From Pedobacter panaciterrae (GTDB taxonomy: Bacteria; Bacteroidota; Bacteroidia; Sphingobacteriales; Sphingobacteriaceae): a stretch of DNA of 53,623 nucleotides. The notes under the pieces were generated by a model that was not told the DNA's origin, made no database searches, and saw nothing but the letters and a program-made list of their open reading frames with translations. Positions 27,538 to 36,494 of the stretch are shown in pieces. The number at the start of each line of letters is the position of its first letter. Position 1 is the first letter of the stretch. Location: assembly GCF_013204795.1 (NCBI RefSeq), contig NZ_JABMKW010000014.1:1-53623 (forward strand), written 5' to 3'. The position numbers and the translations under genes are program-made.

Positions 27538-28035
27538 ATGTTAAGAAATAGGCTTTTATTAGGGATAGCTATCATTGTTGGTGTTTTAGCCGCGTGTACA
27601 AAACCTGAAGTCTATGATGAAAAAGCTCAGTTTGAGATTGATGAAACGATAATTAAGGACTGGGCAGTGGCAAATAAGGTTACTTTAACAAAAGATACGA
27701 GCGGGCTTTATTACAGAATTGATTCTGCTGGTACAGGAGCCGACGATCGTGCCCCGACTGATACTTTAACTGTAGAGTATGAAGGCCGCTTAATGACCGA
27801 TTCAGTTTTTAGTCGGGCTACCGCTGATAATCCGTTTAAGTTTATTCGGGAAAGTGTAATGCCGGGCTGGAGAATAGGTTTGTCTTTAATTAAGCCAGGT
27901 GGACGGATAGAGTTACTGGTGCCTTCAAAACTGGCATATAAGAATTACCCTACTCCCGGAGTACCGGCAAATTCTGTATTATATTTTATTATTGATTATA
28001 AAAAAGTTGCTAAAAAAGTAGATAAACAAAAATAG
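27538..28035 (+). CDS. FKBP-type peptidyl-prolyl cis-trans isomerase, lipoprotein
   Basis: 165 residues from ATG 27538, which begins a lipoprotein signal (MLRNRLLLGIAIIVGVLAAC, Cys20). A single FKBP domain covers about 60-160: DTLTVEYEGRLMTDSVFSR, then PGWRIGLSLIKPGGRIELLV, PSKLAYKN and SVLYFIIDY. It is probably an envelope folding catalyst. The next FKBP gene starts 1 bp after its stop, so the pair is one operon. An upstream in-frame start at 27481 would precede the promoter and is rejected. Confidence 0.9.
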   Translation: MLRNRLLLGIAIIVGVLAACTKPEVYDEKAQFEIDETIIKDWAVANKVTLTKDTSGLYYRIDSAGTGADDRAPTDTLTVEYEGRLMTDSVFSRATADNPFKFIRESVMPGWRIGLSLIKPGGRIELLVPSKLAYKNYPTPGVPANSVLYFIIDYKKVAKKVDKQK

Positions 28036-28036
28036 T

Positions 28037-28963
28037 ATGTTAAAAAAAATTACCTCATATACCTTTCTTCTAGTGGGTTTGATTCTTCTAAATTCTTGTA
28101 AAAAGGAATATGAGTCCATTCAAAGTATAGATGATACTAAAATAAAAGATTACATCTCGAGCAATAATATCACCGATGCAATAGAAGATCCTGATAAAAC
28201 AGGATTTTATTATCAGATTAAGACACAAGGAACCGGAGAGCTTTTTAAGACTACCGATTCTGTTTTGTATTCTGTATCTGTAAAATCGTTATTGAACGGT
28301 ACTAATTATCACACTACACCCGCTATCTCTAACTTAGGAACATATGTAGGGTATGCCAGTTCTTTTTCTTATTCTGGCGGTACTAGTGTTGGATCTGTGG
28401 GCATCCAGCTTCCAAGTTTAAGAAAAGTATTGCAGACCCTTAAGCCGGGTGGTGTTGCTAGAATTTTATTGCCTTCATACCTGGCCTTTGGTAAAAACGG
28501 AACAACTGTTTTAAATATTCCATCAAATGAAAATATTGAATTCACTGTTACTACTTACCCTGAAAAGTCTCAAAGGTTATTGGATGATAGAAGAATCAGA
28601 GAGTTCATACAATCAAAAGGTTTAACCGCTACAAAAGACCCATCTACCGGAGTTTACTATTCAGTTATACAGGCCGGTACAGGTACCGAAGTTATTGATC
28701 TTAATACTACTTTGAAAGCCAAGTATACAGGTCGCACATTTGATGGAACCTCATTTGATTCTAATACTGATGGAACATTTTCAACCACACTACTGCAAGT
28801 TATTTCTGGTTGGGAAGTGTTGACGAAATTTACAAAGGGCGCAAAAGTTAGGATTTTCATTCCATCTTCAGAGGCTTATGGAACTGCCGGTAGCTCAACT
28901 GGAACTATCCCTCCTAATGCCTGTTTAGATTTTGATATTGAAATTGTTGATGTTACCAACTAA
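28037..28963 (+). CDS. Tandem FKBP-domain lipoprotein
   Basis: 308 residues with a lipobox (LILLNSC, Cys21). Two FKBP-like units follow. The first (about 40-175) keeps LRKVLQTLKPGGVARILLPS but lacks several core residues and looks degenerate. The second (about 185-306) is canonical: LKAKYTGRTFDGTSFDSN, then VISGWEVLTKFTKGAKVRIF, SEAYGTAG and IPPNACLDFDIEI. It probably acts as an envelope isomerase or chaperone, with the first unit perhaps binding rather than catalysing. It shares an operon with the preceding gene. The photolyase gene ends convergently 8 bp away. Confidence 0.87.
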   Translation: MLKKITSYTFLLVGLILLNSCKKEYESIQSIDDTKIKDYISSNNITDAIEDPDKTGFYYQIKTQGTGELFKTTDSVLYSVSVKSLLNGTNYHTTPAISNLGTYVGYASSFSYSGGTSVGSVGIQLPSLRKVLQTLKPGGVARILLPSYLAFGKNGTTVLNIPSNENIEFTVTTYPEKSQRLLDDRRIREFIQSKGLTATKDPSTGVYYSVIQAGTGTEVIDLNTTLKAKYTGRTFDGTSFDSNTDGTFSTTLLQVISGWEVLTKFTKGAKVRIFIPSSEAYGTAGSSTGTIPPNACLDFDIEIVDVTN

Positions 28964-28971
28964 TTTGGTGT

Positions 28972-30276
28972 CTATTCATTTAGGGCATCCTTAAAAACTT
29001 TTAACACTCTTTCTCTTGCAAAAGCATGTTCAACAATAGGTTGTACATGCTTTTGTTGTTTATATTCAGGTAGCCAATGGTTGATATAAGCCTGATCCGG
29101 ATCAAATTTTTTGGCCTGAAGTTCCGGATTAAATACCCGGAAGTATGGTGCGGCATCGTTTCCACATCCGCACGACCATTGCCATCCTCCAATATTGCTG
29201 GCCATTTCGTAATCCAATAATTTCTCTGCAAAATAGGCTTCGCCCCAGCGCCAGTCTATTAATAGATGCTTAGTTAAAAAAGAGGCTACTACCATGCGTA
29301 CCCGGTTATGCATATAGCCGGTTTGATTGAGTTGTCTCATTCCTGCATCTACCAGTGGGTAGCCGGTTTTACCCTCACACCAGGCTTCGAAATCTGATTC
29401 ATTGTTTAGCCATTGGATGTTGTCGTAAGCAGGTTTAAAGGACTGATGCACGATTCTGGGGAAGTGCCAGAGGATCATCATGTAAAAATCTCTCCAGGCA
29501 AGTTCGGATAGCCACTTGTTTGCTCTTTGTTTTAATGCTTGTTGTGCAGCCTCGCGGATACTTATTGTGCCGAAGCGAAGATGCATGCCGATATGTGTAG
29601 TGGCATCAACAGCTGGGAAATCTCTCTTGTCTTCATAATCGGTAAGTTTGCTGCCGAAACGTTTTGAGGGGAACTTTTGGCTCGACTCTTTGAATCCGAT
29701 TTCTGCTAAAGTAGGTAATGGAAGAGAGGCTATTTTAAGAAGATTGTTGAAGTAGTTGTTTATGGGATATGACTTAATGTAAAATTCATTAAGCTTTGCC
29801 CGCCATTGGTTGAAATAGGGAGTGAAAACGGTGTAAGGCTTTCCGTCGGCCTTTAAAATCTCGTTCTTTTCAAAGATGACCTGGTCTTTGAATGTTTTAA
29901 ACTCAATTTGTTCAGATGCAAGATATTCTGCCAGTGCATCATCTCTTTCAATTGCATTGGGTTCGTAATCATGGTTGGTATAAACAGCTTTTACATTGTA
30001 GTTTTTTAAAATTTGAATCAATACCTCTTCAGGCGTGCCATATTCAACTGCTATGGTAGATCCCTGTGTTGCAAGTTCGGAATGAATTTCCTGTAAGGTG
30101 TGATGTATAAAGGTTACTCTTGGATCTTCCCGGTTTGAAAGTTTTTTGAGAATCTTTGTGTCAAAAATAAAAAGAGGCAGGACGGGGTATGGCCCTCTTA
30201 ACGCCTCGTAAAGTGCTGCATTGTCGTCTAACCTTAAATCTCTTCTGAACCAGCAAACGCTTATTTCTTCTTTCAC
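28972..30276 (-). CDS. phrB: Deoxyribodipyrimidine photolyase (class I CPD type)
   Basis: 434 residues starting at GTG 30276 (MKEEISVCWFRRDLRLDDNA). An N-terminal alpha/beta antenna domain is followed by the helical FAD domain: HLRFGTISIREAAQ, LSELAWRDFYMMILW, EGKTGYPLVDAGMRQL, then MHNRVRMVVASFLTKHL and GGWQWSCGCGNDAAPYFRVF. The tryptophan-rich segments and the ASNIGGWQW signature mark a functional class I CPD photolyase rather than a DASH protein. It repairs UV-induced pyrimidine dimers using blue light. Its GTG overlaps the stop of the SDR gene in the sequence TAGTG, so the two are translationally coupled. The pair diverges from the cryptochrome-regulator pair. Confidence 0.93.
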   Translation of the reverse strand: MKEEISVCWFRRDLRLDDNAALYEALRGPYPVLPLFIFDTKILKKLSNREDPRVTFIHHTLQEIHSELATQGSTIAVEYGTPEEVLIQILKNYNVKAVYTNHDYEPNAIERDDALAEYLASEQIEFKTFKDQVIFEKNEILKADGKPYTVFTPYFNQWRAKLNEFYIKSYPINNYFNNLLKIASLPLPTLAEIGFKESSQKFPSKRFGSKLTDYEDKRDFPAVDATTHIGMHLRFGTISIREAAQQALKQRANKWLSELAWRDFYMMILWHFPRIVHQSFKPAYDNIQWLNNESDFEAWCEGKTGYPLVDAGMRQLNQTGYMHNRVRMVVASFLTKHLLIDWRWGEAYFAEKLLDYEMASNIGGWQWSCGCGNDAAPYFRVFNPELQAKKFDPDQAYINHWLPEYKQQKHVQPIVEHAFARERVLKVFKDALNE

Positions 30277-31181
30277 TACTTGTAAATATCGGTTAATGCA
30301 TCTTCCAGGTGGGTATATTTAAATATAAAACCTGCATCCAGAAGTTTTTGTGCAGATGTATTTGTGCTTATGAGCGGGAGGATACTCATTTTTCCGAGAA
30401 TCATTTCCAGTACTTTTTCCGGTACATGTATTGGCCATACCGGACGTTTTATTGTTTTTGCTATCGCTTTTGTTAAAGTTTCGTTGGTAACCGGAAAAGG
30501 CGCACAAGCGTTGTAAGCACCCTGGTATGATGGATTCTCTGCTGCCGTAAGAAACATATTTACAATATCATCAATGTGTACCCATGGGGTCCATTGCTTC
30601 CCGCTACCTAAGGGGGCGCCAACAAAATAGCGGATGGGCCTTTCTAATGCTGCCAGACCGCCTTCTGATTTACCAAGAACAAAACCAATTCTGAATTTAA
30701 CTATTCGCAGATCTGGTGAGGCGCCTTCATCAACTGCCTCTTCCCATAATTTACAACACCTGGAAAGAAATCCTGTGCTGCTTCCAGATTCTTCAGTTAA
30801 TATTTCATCTCCGCGGTTTCCGTAATAACCGATGGCCGAGGCTGAAATAAAGGTTTTTACAGGGGCCTGTGTTTCTTTAATGGTTTTATAAAGCAATTGG
30901 GCAGACATTACCCTACTATCTATAATTTGTTGTTTACGTTCTTTTGTCCATTTCTTTTCTGCAATGTTTTCGCCTGCCAAATGAATAATGGTATCTATGC
31001 CTTGCAGGCAGTTTGGATCTATAGTCTGTTTGTAAACATCCCATAAATAAACAGTTGCGTTTTTTATGCTGGTGGCTTTCCTTGTTAGCACAGAAACTCT
31101 ATGCCCGGATTCATGTAGCGCATTTATTAGTTTTTTGCCTAGCATACCGGTAGCTCCTGTAATCAAGATTTGGTTCTTCAT
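30276..31181 (-). CDS. TIGR01777 family NAD-dependent epimerase-like protein
   Basis: 301 residues, an extended SDR. The Rossmann glycine motif is ITGATGMLGKKLINAL; IIHLAGENIAEKKWT and the catalytic YYGNRG region (SASAIGYYGNRGDE) follow. WTPWVHIDDIVNMF comes next, and a C-terminal DUF1731-like tail ends the protein. The biochemical role of the family is not settled. It is the first gene of a two-gene operon with the photolyase, an association that hints at a link to light or oxidative stress; that is inference. Confidence 0.88.
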   Translation of the reverse strand: MKNQILITGATGMLGKKLINALHESGHRVSVLTRKATSIKNATVYLWDVYKQTIDPNCLQGIDTIIHLAGENIAEKKWTKERKQQIIDSRVMSAQLLYKTIKETQAPVKTFISASAIGYYGNRGDEILTEESGSSTGFLSRCCKLWEEAVDEGASPDLRIVKFRIGFVLGKSEGGLAALERPIRYFVGAPLGSGKQWTPWVHIDDIVNMFLTAAENPSYQGAYNACAPFPVTNETLTKAIAKTIKRPVWPIHVPEKVLEMILGKMSILPLISTNTSAQKLLDAGFIFKYTHLEDALTDIYK

Positions 31182-31298
31182 ACTTCAATAACCTATTGTT
31201 TTAACTTTAAGTTTTGCGAAAAGCGCTTTTTATGCCTTTGATTTGTTTCGCTAGTGTAAATATTGGGGTTGTGATTCTTATTCGGATAAAAAATCGTA

Positions 31299-31306
31299 TA
31301 TTTTTG
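31299..31306 (+). promoter_or_regulatory. Candidate -7 box for the DASH cryptochrome gene
   Basis: TATTTTTG matches the -7 consensus, 31 bp before the ATG at 31338. No TTG lies 18-20 nt upstream, which may mean an activator or alternative sigma factor is needed. The divergent region also holds TTGTTTTAAC (31197-31206), one base longer than the TTGTTTAAC half-site of the MerR operator. Confidence 0.4.
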
Positions 31307-31337
31307 TAAATAGTACACAAAACTCAGTTGCAAGTTA

Positions 31338-32630
31338 ATGAAGTCTAAGAAAATATTGGTGTGGTTCAGGAATGACCTTCGCTTACATGATAATGAAATG
31401 TTAGTTGAAGCAATTGCTAAATCGGACTGTATTTTACCTATTTATTTTTTTGATCCCCGACATTTTGAGAGTACTTCGTTCGAAACAGAAAAAACAGGAG
31501 CACGCAGAGCGCAGTTTTTGTTAGAAAGTGTTTCATCATTAAGAACAGCATTTCAAAAATTAGGTGGGGACATATTGCTGATACAGGGTAAACCTGAAGA
31601 GCATATACCGGCTATTGTTGAGCAGTTAGAAATTTCTGAGGTTTATCATCACCGAGAAGTTGGTCCGGAAGAAACTATAATATCTACTTATGTAGAGGAT
31701 GCCTTGTGGAAACAAAGGATTAATCTTAAACATTTTATTGGGCATACACTTTATAATAAGGAAGATTTGCCTTTTCCAATTAAAGATATTCCAGATGTAT
31801 TTACTCAGTTTAAAAAGAAAACAGAGCGTGATGCGATTGTGAAATCCTGTCATGAATCTCCTTTAGAGATTGATTTTGTTGAAAATGAAAATTGGGGTGC
31901 GCTGCCGTCGTTATTGGAGTTAGGATTTGCTGAGGCTGGGTTTGTGAACTTTGATGATGAGGCTAAAGGGGGGGAATTAGATGGACTGGAACATCTAACA
32001 AAGTTACTTGAACCCGGATCAGATATTTATATCAAATATAGCTCAAAAGTTGCGGCGGATAAACAGGGGTTTTCTTCTAGGATTTCGGGATGGCTCTCGT
32101 TCGGTTGTCTTTCGCCAAGAAAGGTTTATTGGATGGTTAAAGAGGCCGAGGCGAGCTTTGGTGCCAATCCTAATTTTAATCAGATCTTATTGGGCTTGCT
32201 TTGGCGCGATTACTTTAGATTTATGTTTAAAAAACATGGGATTAAGTTTTTCCAGGAGCCAGATTTTGAAGAACTGATTTTATCGCCTGTTGAGGTTGAT
32301 GAGACTTTGGTGAAAAAATGGAAAGATGGGGAGACGGGGCATTTGCTTGTTGATAAATACATGAAAGAGCTAAATGACTCTGGATTTATTCCTCATGCAG
32401 GCCGCTTAGTTGTTGCTACTTTTCTGATTCATGTTTTAAAAATTCATTGGACAATTGGGGCTGCATATTTTGAAGAAAAGCTAGTGGATTATGCTCCTGC
32501 GAGTAACTGGGGTAATTGGGCAAATGTTGCAGGCGCTGGTCTTGACCTTAAATCAAAGAACACATTTGACCTTGATAAACAAATGAAAATTCTGGATGTA
32601 GTATCTCCTGATGCTGCCTCTCTTGTCTGA
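31338..32630 (+). CDS. DASH family cryptochrome
   Basis: 430 residues. The N-terminal antenna domain (KILVWFRNDLRLHDNEMLVE) is followed by the FAD domain with SGWLSFGCLSPRKVYW, LLGLLWRDYFRFMFKKHG, DGETGHLLVDKYMKEL and the DASH-type sequence ASNWGNWANVAGAGLDLKS. DASH proteins repair cyclobutane dimers mainly in single-stranded or loop DNA and may also signal. It diverges from the SDR-photolyase operon across 156 bp and is followed by a photoreceptor-like regulator gene. Only 104 bp separate its stop from that gene's GTG. Confidence 0.93.
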   Translation: MKSKKILVWFRNDLRLHDNEMLVEAIAKSDCILPIYFFDPRHFESTSFETEKTGARRAQFLLESVSSLRTAFQKLGGDILLIQGKPEEHIPAIVEQLEISEVYHHREVGPEETIISTYVEDALWKQRINLKHFIGHTLYNKEDLPFPIKDIPDVFTQFKKKTERDAIVKSCHESPLEIDFVENENWGALPSLLELGFAEAGFVNFDDEAKGGELDGLEHLTKLLEPGSDIYIKYSSKVAADKQGFSSRISGWLSFGCLSPRKVYWMVKEAEASFGANPNFNQILLGLLWRDYFRFMFKKHGIKFFQEPDFEELILSPVEVDETLVKKWKDGETGHLLVDKYMKELNDSGFIPHAGRLVVATFLIHVLKIHWTIGAAYFEEKLVDYAPASNWGNWANVAGAGLDLKSKNTFDLDKQMKILDVVSPDAASLV

Positions 32631-32676
32631 TATTCTTGTTTAATAAATGCTGCTTTTGGACAGTTAATAAAAAAAA

Positions 32677-32716
32677 TGTTAAACAAAAATTGTTTTTTAA
32701 ACAAACTTGTTTAACA
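32677..32716. promoter_or_regulatory. Nested inverted repeats, probable operator of the MerR/CarH-like regulator
   Basis: A perfect 10-bp inverted repeat, TGTTAAACAA (32677-32686) and TTGTTTAACA (32707-32716), encloses a second one, TTGTTT-TTT-AAACAA (32690-32704). A further partial half-site, TTGTTGTTCAA, begins at 32719. Multiple half-sites suit a MerR/CarH tetramer. The repeats overlap the predicted promoter, pointing to autorepression. Confidence 0.65.
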
Positions 32717-32720
32717 TTTG
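32690..32720 (+). promoter_or_regulatory. Candidate promoter of the MerR/CarH-like gene
   Basis: A TTG (32690-32692) and a -7-like TAACATTTG (32712-32720) are separated by 19 nt. The -7 has one extra base relative to TAnnTTTG. The GTG start is 14 bp downstream. Both elements lie in or on the inverted repeats. Confidence 0.45.
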
Positions 32721-32734
32721 TTGTTCAATATAGT

Positions 32735-33613
32735 GTGAAAAAATTCTCAATTAGTGATATAGAAGGCCTTATAGGCATAAAGGCGCACACCATCAGGGCG
32801 TGGGAAATCCGGTACAATCTTGTACCGCCTAAGCGGACATTAACCAACATCAGGTATTACGACGAGGAGGATTTGAAGTCCCTTTTAAATATTGTTGCGC
32901 TTAATGAGAATGGCTACAAGATTAGCAAAATAGCTAAAATGAGTAAGAAGCAGATTTCTGATCTGGTTACTCAGCTTAAGGCAGATTGGAACAATGATTC
33001 GGTTCAGATGCTTAGTCTTTCTAACGCGACTATCGATTACGATGAAGAAGTTTTTTCTAATACTTTAGCAGGCTGCATTGATGAAATGGGATTGATTAAA
33101 ACCATGGATCTTGTGCTGTTCCCTTTTATGAAGAAGGTTGGGATGCTTTGGCAAACGGGCGCAATCGATCCTTCTCATGAGCATTTTGCTTCTAACCTGA
33201 TAAGGGATCGTATAATTGTTGAGATTGATAAAGTTGAAAAACCACATAGAGAAGAGCCGAAACGATTTCTGCTTTTTTTGCCTGAGGCAGAGATGCATGA
33301 AGCAGGTTTGTTATTTGCCCGATATTTATTGAAAAGCTGTGGGCAGGAAACTCTTTATCTTGGTTCGGAGATACCATATTCTGATCTGAAAAAAATTGTT
33401 GCAGCGTATAAACCAGATTATTCGTTTATTGTGCTAACCTCCTTAAATTTAGGCAAGGATATTAATAAAGTTGTAGGAAAGGTGATGGATAATTTGAACG
33501 TGCCGTTGTTAGTGGCAGGGAGTTTGATATCAGAATTTGATATTCTTGTGAAGGATCAACTGACACCATTGAAAAATGTTTGTGATATGGTTGAATTTCT
33601 TGAAGATTTATAA
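32735..33613 (+). CDS. MerR family regulator with B12-binding domain, CarH/LitR-like photoreceptor
   Basis: 292 residues from GTG 32735, chosen because VKKFSISDIEGLIGIKAHTI is the normal MerR start; an in-frame TTG upstream would cross the operator. The MerR HTH lies at 1-70 (IKAHTIRAWEIRYNLVPPKR). A helical domain (about 80-170) and a Rossmann cobalamin-binding domain (170-292) follow. Trp139, Glu149 and His150 have the same spacing as Trp131, Glu141 and His142 of Thermus CarH. His188 in LPEAEMHEAGLL matches the Co-ligating His177. The residue after Trp139 is Gln, where CarH has His132. By family, the apo/dark form binds DNA with adenosylcobalamin and light releases it. It lies next to the cryptochrome and photolyase genes. 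Confidence 0.85.
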   Translation: MKKFSISDIEGLIGIKAHTIRAWEIRYNLVPPKRTLTNIRYYDEEDLKSLLNIVALNENGYKISKIAKMSKKQISDLVTQLKADWNNDSVQMLSLSNATIDYDEEVFSNTLAGCIDEMGLIKTMDLVLFPFMKKVGMLWQTGAIDPSHEHFASNLIRDRIIVEIDKVEKPHREEPKRFLLFLPEAEMHEAGLLFARYLLKSCGQETLYLGSEIPYSDLKKIVAAYKPDYSFIVLTSLNLGKDINKVVGKVMDNLNVPLLVAGSLISEFDILVKDQLTPLKNVCDMVEFLEDL

Positions 33614-33646
33614 GGAAATTTACCTGTTTATTAAGGTAAAAAAACC

Positions 33647-33654
33647 TAATTTTG
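33647..33654 (+). promoter_or_regulatory. Predicted -7 box for sucA
   Basis: TAATTTTG matches TAnnTTTG exactly, 25 bp before the ATG at 33680. The -33 region is weak (TGTTTA near 33625). Confidence 0.5.
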
Positions 33655-33679
33655 CAACACTTATAGCAATTCACACATA

Positions 33680-36475
33680 ATGGATAATTTATCTTATCTC
33701 AACGGCGCAAATGCCGAATACATAGAATCCGTATATCAGTCTTATAAACAAGATCCTAATTCTGTTGAGTTTGGTTGGCAAAAGTTTTTTGAAGGCTTTG
33801 ATTTTGGAAGAGGGTCTTCCGGAACATCGGTTAGTTCAGAGACTCCTGAGCATTTTTTAAAGGAAATTAATGTTCTTAATTTAATCAATGGCTATCGTCA
33901 GCGTGGCCACTTATTTACCCAAACCAATCCGGTAAGAGAAAGACGTCATCATTTGCCTACTTTGGACATGGAAAACTTTGGATTAACAAAGGCAGACCTG
34001 GACACTGTATTTAACTCTGGAATTGAGATTGGTATTGGAGCAGCTAAGCTTAGTGATATAATTGCTTTTTTAAAACAAACTTATTGTCGCTCTATTGGTG
34101 CAGAATATAAATATGTACGTACGCCTGAAATCCTTTCATGGATTGAAGAGAAAATGGAAAGCGCACGTAATACTCCAAACTTCTCTATTGATGAGAAAAG
34201 AAGGATATTAAAGAAATTGAATGAAGCGGTTAGCTTTGAGAATTTCCTTGGAACTAAGTTTCTTGGTCAGAAGCGTTTTTCTCTTGAAGGTGCTGAAGCT
34301 TTAATTCCTGCCCTGGATTCGGTAATTGAAAAAGGAGCGGAACTTGGAATTGAAGAGTTTGTAATTGGTATGGCACACAGAGGACGTTTAAACGTTCTTG
34401 CCAATATCATGCAGAAAACCTATAAGGACATCTTTGCTGAATTTGAAGGCAAGGGTTATAGTGCGGAATCTCCTTTTGGAGGTGACGTGAAATACCATCT
34501 GGGTTACTCAACTGATGTTACTACGAATAATGGTAACAGTGTGCATTTGAGTTTATGCCCTAACCCTTCTCACCTGGAAACAGTGAATGGGGTAGTAGAG
34601 GGTATGACCAGATCTAAAATTGATTTTAAATATGGTGGCGACAACGCACGCATTGCTCCAATTTTGATACATGGTGATGCTTCTGTTGCAGGACAGGGTA
34701 TTGTTTATGAAGTAATTCAGATGGCTGGTCTGGATGGTTATAAAACCGGTGGAACAATTCACTTGATTATAAACAACCAGATTGGTTTTACTACCAATTA
34801 TAAAGATGGCCGTACCAGTACTTATTGTACTGATATTGCTAAAGTAACATTGTCGCCAGTATTCCATGTGAATGGTGACGATCCTGAGGCTTTAGTTTAT
34901 GCTATTAATTTGGCAATGGAATATCGTCAGAAATATAAAAATGATGTGTTCATTGATATTTTATGTTACCGCAGATTTGGCCATAACGAGGCCGATGAGC
35001 CTAAGTTTACTCAACCGCTTCTATACAAAAGCATAGAGAAGCATGCTAATCCACGCGATATTTATATTCAGCAGCTGATTGGTGAGGGTAAGCTTGAAGC
35101 AAGTTTAGCCAAGGAAATGGAAAAAGAGTTCCGTGGTATATTACAGGAACGTTTGAATGAAGCTAAAGAAATAACTTCTACTTATCATGAGGTGAAATTT
35201 GGCGGTGCATGGTCAGACATGCGTTTAGCTACACCTAAAGATTTTGAAACTTCTCCAAATACTTCTGTTAAAAAATCAACGCTGCTTGAGGTAGCTAAAA
35301 GAATAAGTACGCTTCCATCAAATAAAAAGTTCTTTAAGAAAATAGAGAAGCTTTTTGAAGAACGTAGTAAAATGGCAAATACTACTCATGTGTTCGATTG
35401 GGCAATGGGTGAGCAATTGGCATATGGTACTATCCTTGCTGAGGGAAAAAGAGTACGTTTAAGCGGACAGGATGTAGAGCGTGGAACATTCTCTCACAGA
35501 CATGCGGTTATAACTCTTGAAGATTCTGAGGAAGAATATATCCCATTGGCAAACATTTCTGACCAACAAGCTCCATTTGATATTTACAATTCGCATTTAT
35601 CTGAGTACGGTGTACTAGGTTTTGAATATGGTTATGCAATGGCTAATCCTAATGCGCTTACCATTTGGGAAGCTCAGTTTGGTGATTTCTTTAACGGAGC
35701 GCAGATAGTGGTAGATCAGTATATTGCAAGTGCTGAAACGAAATGGCAACGTGAGAACGGTTTGGTAATGTTATTGCCTCATGGTTATGAAGGACAAGGT
35801 CCGGAACACTCATCAGCAAGGATTGAGCGTTTTATGGAACTTTGTGCTGATTACAACATGCAGATAACCAACTGTACTACTCCGGCTAACTTTTTCCACG
35901 CATTACGCAGACAGTTTAAACGTGATTTCAGAAAACCTTTGGTAGTGTTTACGCCTAAGAGTTTATTGCGTCACCCTCAGTGTGTTTCGAAACTTACTGA
36001 GTTTACTGATGGTAAATTCCAGGAGGTTATTAATGATGAAAATGTTAAAGCAGCTGATGTTAGAAGAGTATTGTTCTGTTCTGGTAAGATCTATTATGAG
36101 TTGTTAGAAAAACAACAGAAAGATCAGATCAAGGATGTTGCTATTGTTCGTGTTGAGCAGCTTTATCCAACTCCATTGGAGCAAATGGAAACTGTATATG
36201 GGAAATACAAAAATGCTAAAGAAGCAGTTTGGGTACAGGAAGAACCTGAGAATATGGGCGCATGGCCATATTTGTTGCGTAAATTAAGAAGAACTATCTT
36301 TAGTGATATTGAACTGATTTCAAGAAAAGAAAGCAGTAGTACTGCCACAGGATTTGCAAGACAACACGCAGATCAGCAGGCTTATATTTTAGCTAAAGCT
36401 TTTGAAGCTCCTGTTACTGAAACAGAGAAAAAGATTGCTAAAAAATCAGTGAATAAAGTTTATAATGTAGATTAG
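33680..36475 (+). CDS. sucA: 2-oxoglutarate dehydrogenase E1 component
   Basis: 931 residues, the full family length. The N-terminal E2-binding helix is [20 protein letters not shown]. The TPP-dependent core shows [20 protein letters not shown], the substrate and TPP region [20 protein letters not shown] with [17 protein letters not shown], and [13 protein letters not shown]. The transketolase-like half shows [17 protein letters not shown] and [20 protein letters not shown]. It decarboxylates 2-oxoglutarate and passes the succinyl group to E2. It forms an operon with the E2 gene 19 bp downstream. It has its own -7 box after the regulator gene. Confidence 0.97.
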   Translation: MDNLSYLNGANAEYIESVYQSYKQDPNSVEFGWQKFFEGFDFGRGSSGTSVSSETPEHFLKEINVLNLINGYRQRGHLFTQTNPVRERRHHLPTLDMENFGLTKADLDTVFNSGIEIGIGAAKLSDIIAFLKQTYCRSIGAEYKYVRTPEILSWIEEKMESARNTPNFSIDEKRRILKKLNEAVSFENFLGTKFLGQKRFSLEGAEALIPALDSVIEKGAELGIEEFVIGMAHRGRLNVLANIMQKTYKDIFAEFEGKGYSAESPFGGDVKYHLGYSTDVTTNNGNSVHLSLCPNPSHLETVNGVVEGMTRSKIDFKYGGDNARIAPILIHGDASVAGQGIVYEVIQMAGLDGYKTGGTIHLIINNQIGFTTNYKDGRTSTYCTDIAKVTLSPVFHVNGDDPEALVYAINLAMEYRQKYKNDVFIDILCYRRFGHNEADEPKFTQPLLYKSIEKHANPRDIYIQQLIGEGKLEASLAKEMEKEFRGILQERLNEAKEITSTYHEVKFGGAWSDMRLATPKDFETSPNTSVKKSTLLEVAKRISTLPSNKKFFKKIEKLFEERSKMANTTHVFDWAMGEQLAYGTILAEGKRVRLSGQDVERGTFSHRHAVITLEDSEEEYIPLANISDQQAPFDIYNSHLSEYGVLGFEYGYAMANPNALTIWEAQFGDFFNGAQIVVDQYIASAETKWQRENGLVMLLPHGYEGQGPEHSSARIERFMELCADYNMQITNCTTPANFFHALRRQFKRDFRKPLVVFTPKSLLRHPQCVSKLTEFTDGKFQEVINDENVKAADVRRVLFCSGKIYYELLEKQQKDQIKDVAIVRVEQLYPTPLEQMETVYGKYKNAKEAVWVQEEPENMGAWPYLLRKLRRTIFSDIELISRKESSSTATGFARQHADQQAYILAKAFEAPVTETEKKIAKKSVNKVYNVD

Positions 36476-36494
36476 AAAAAATAATACATCAGTT

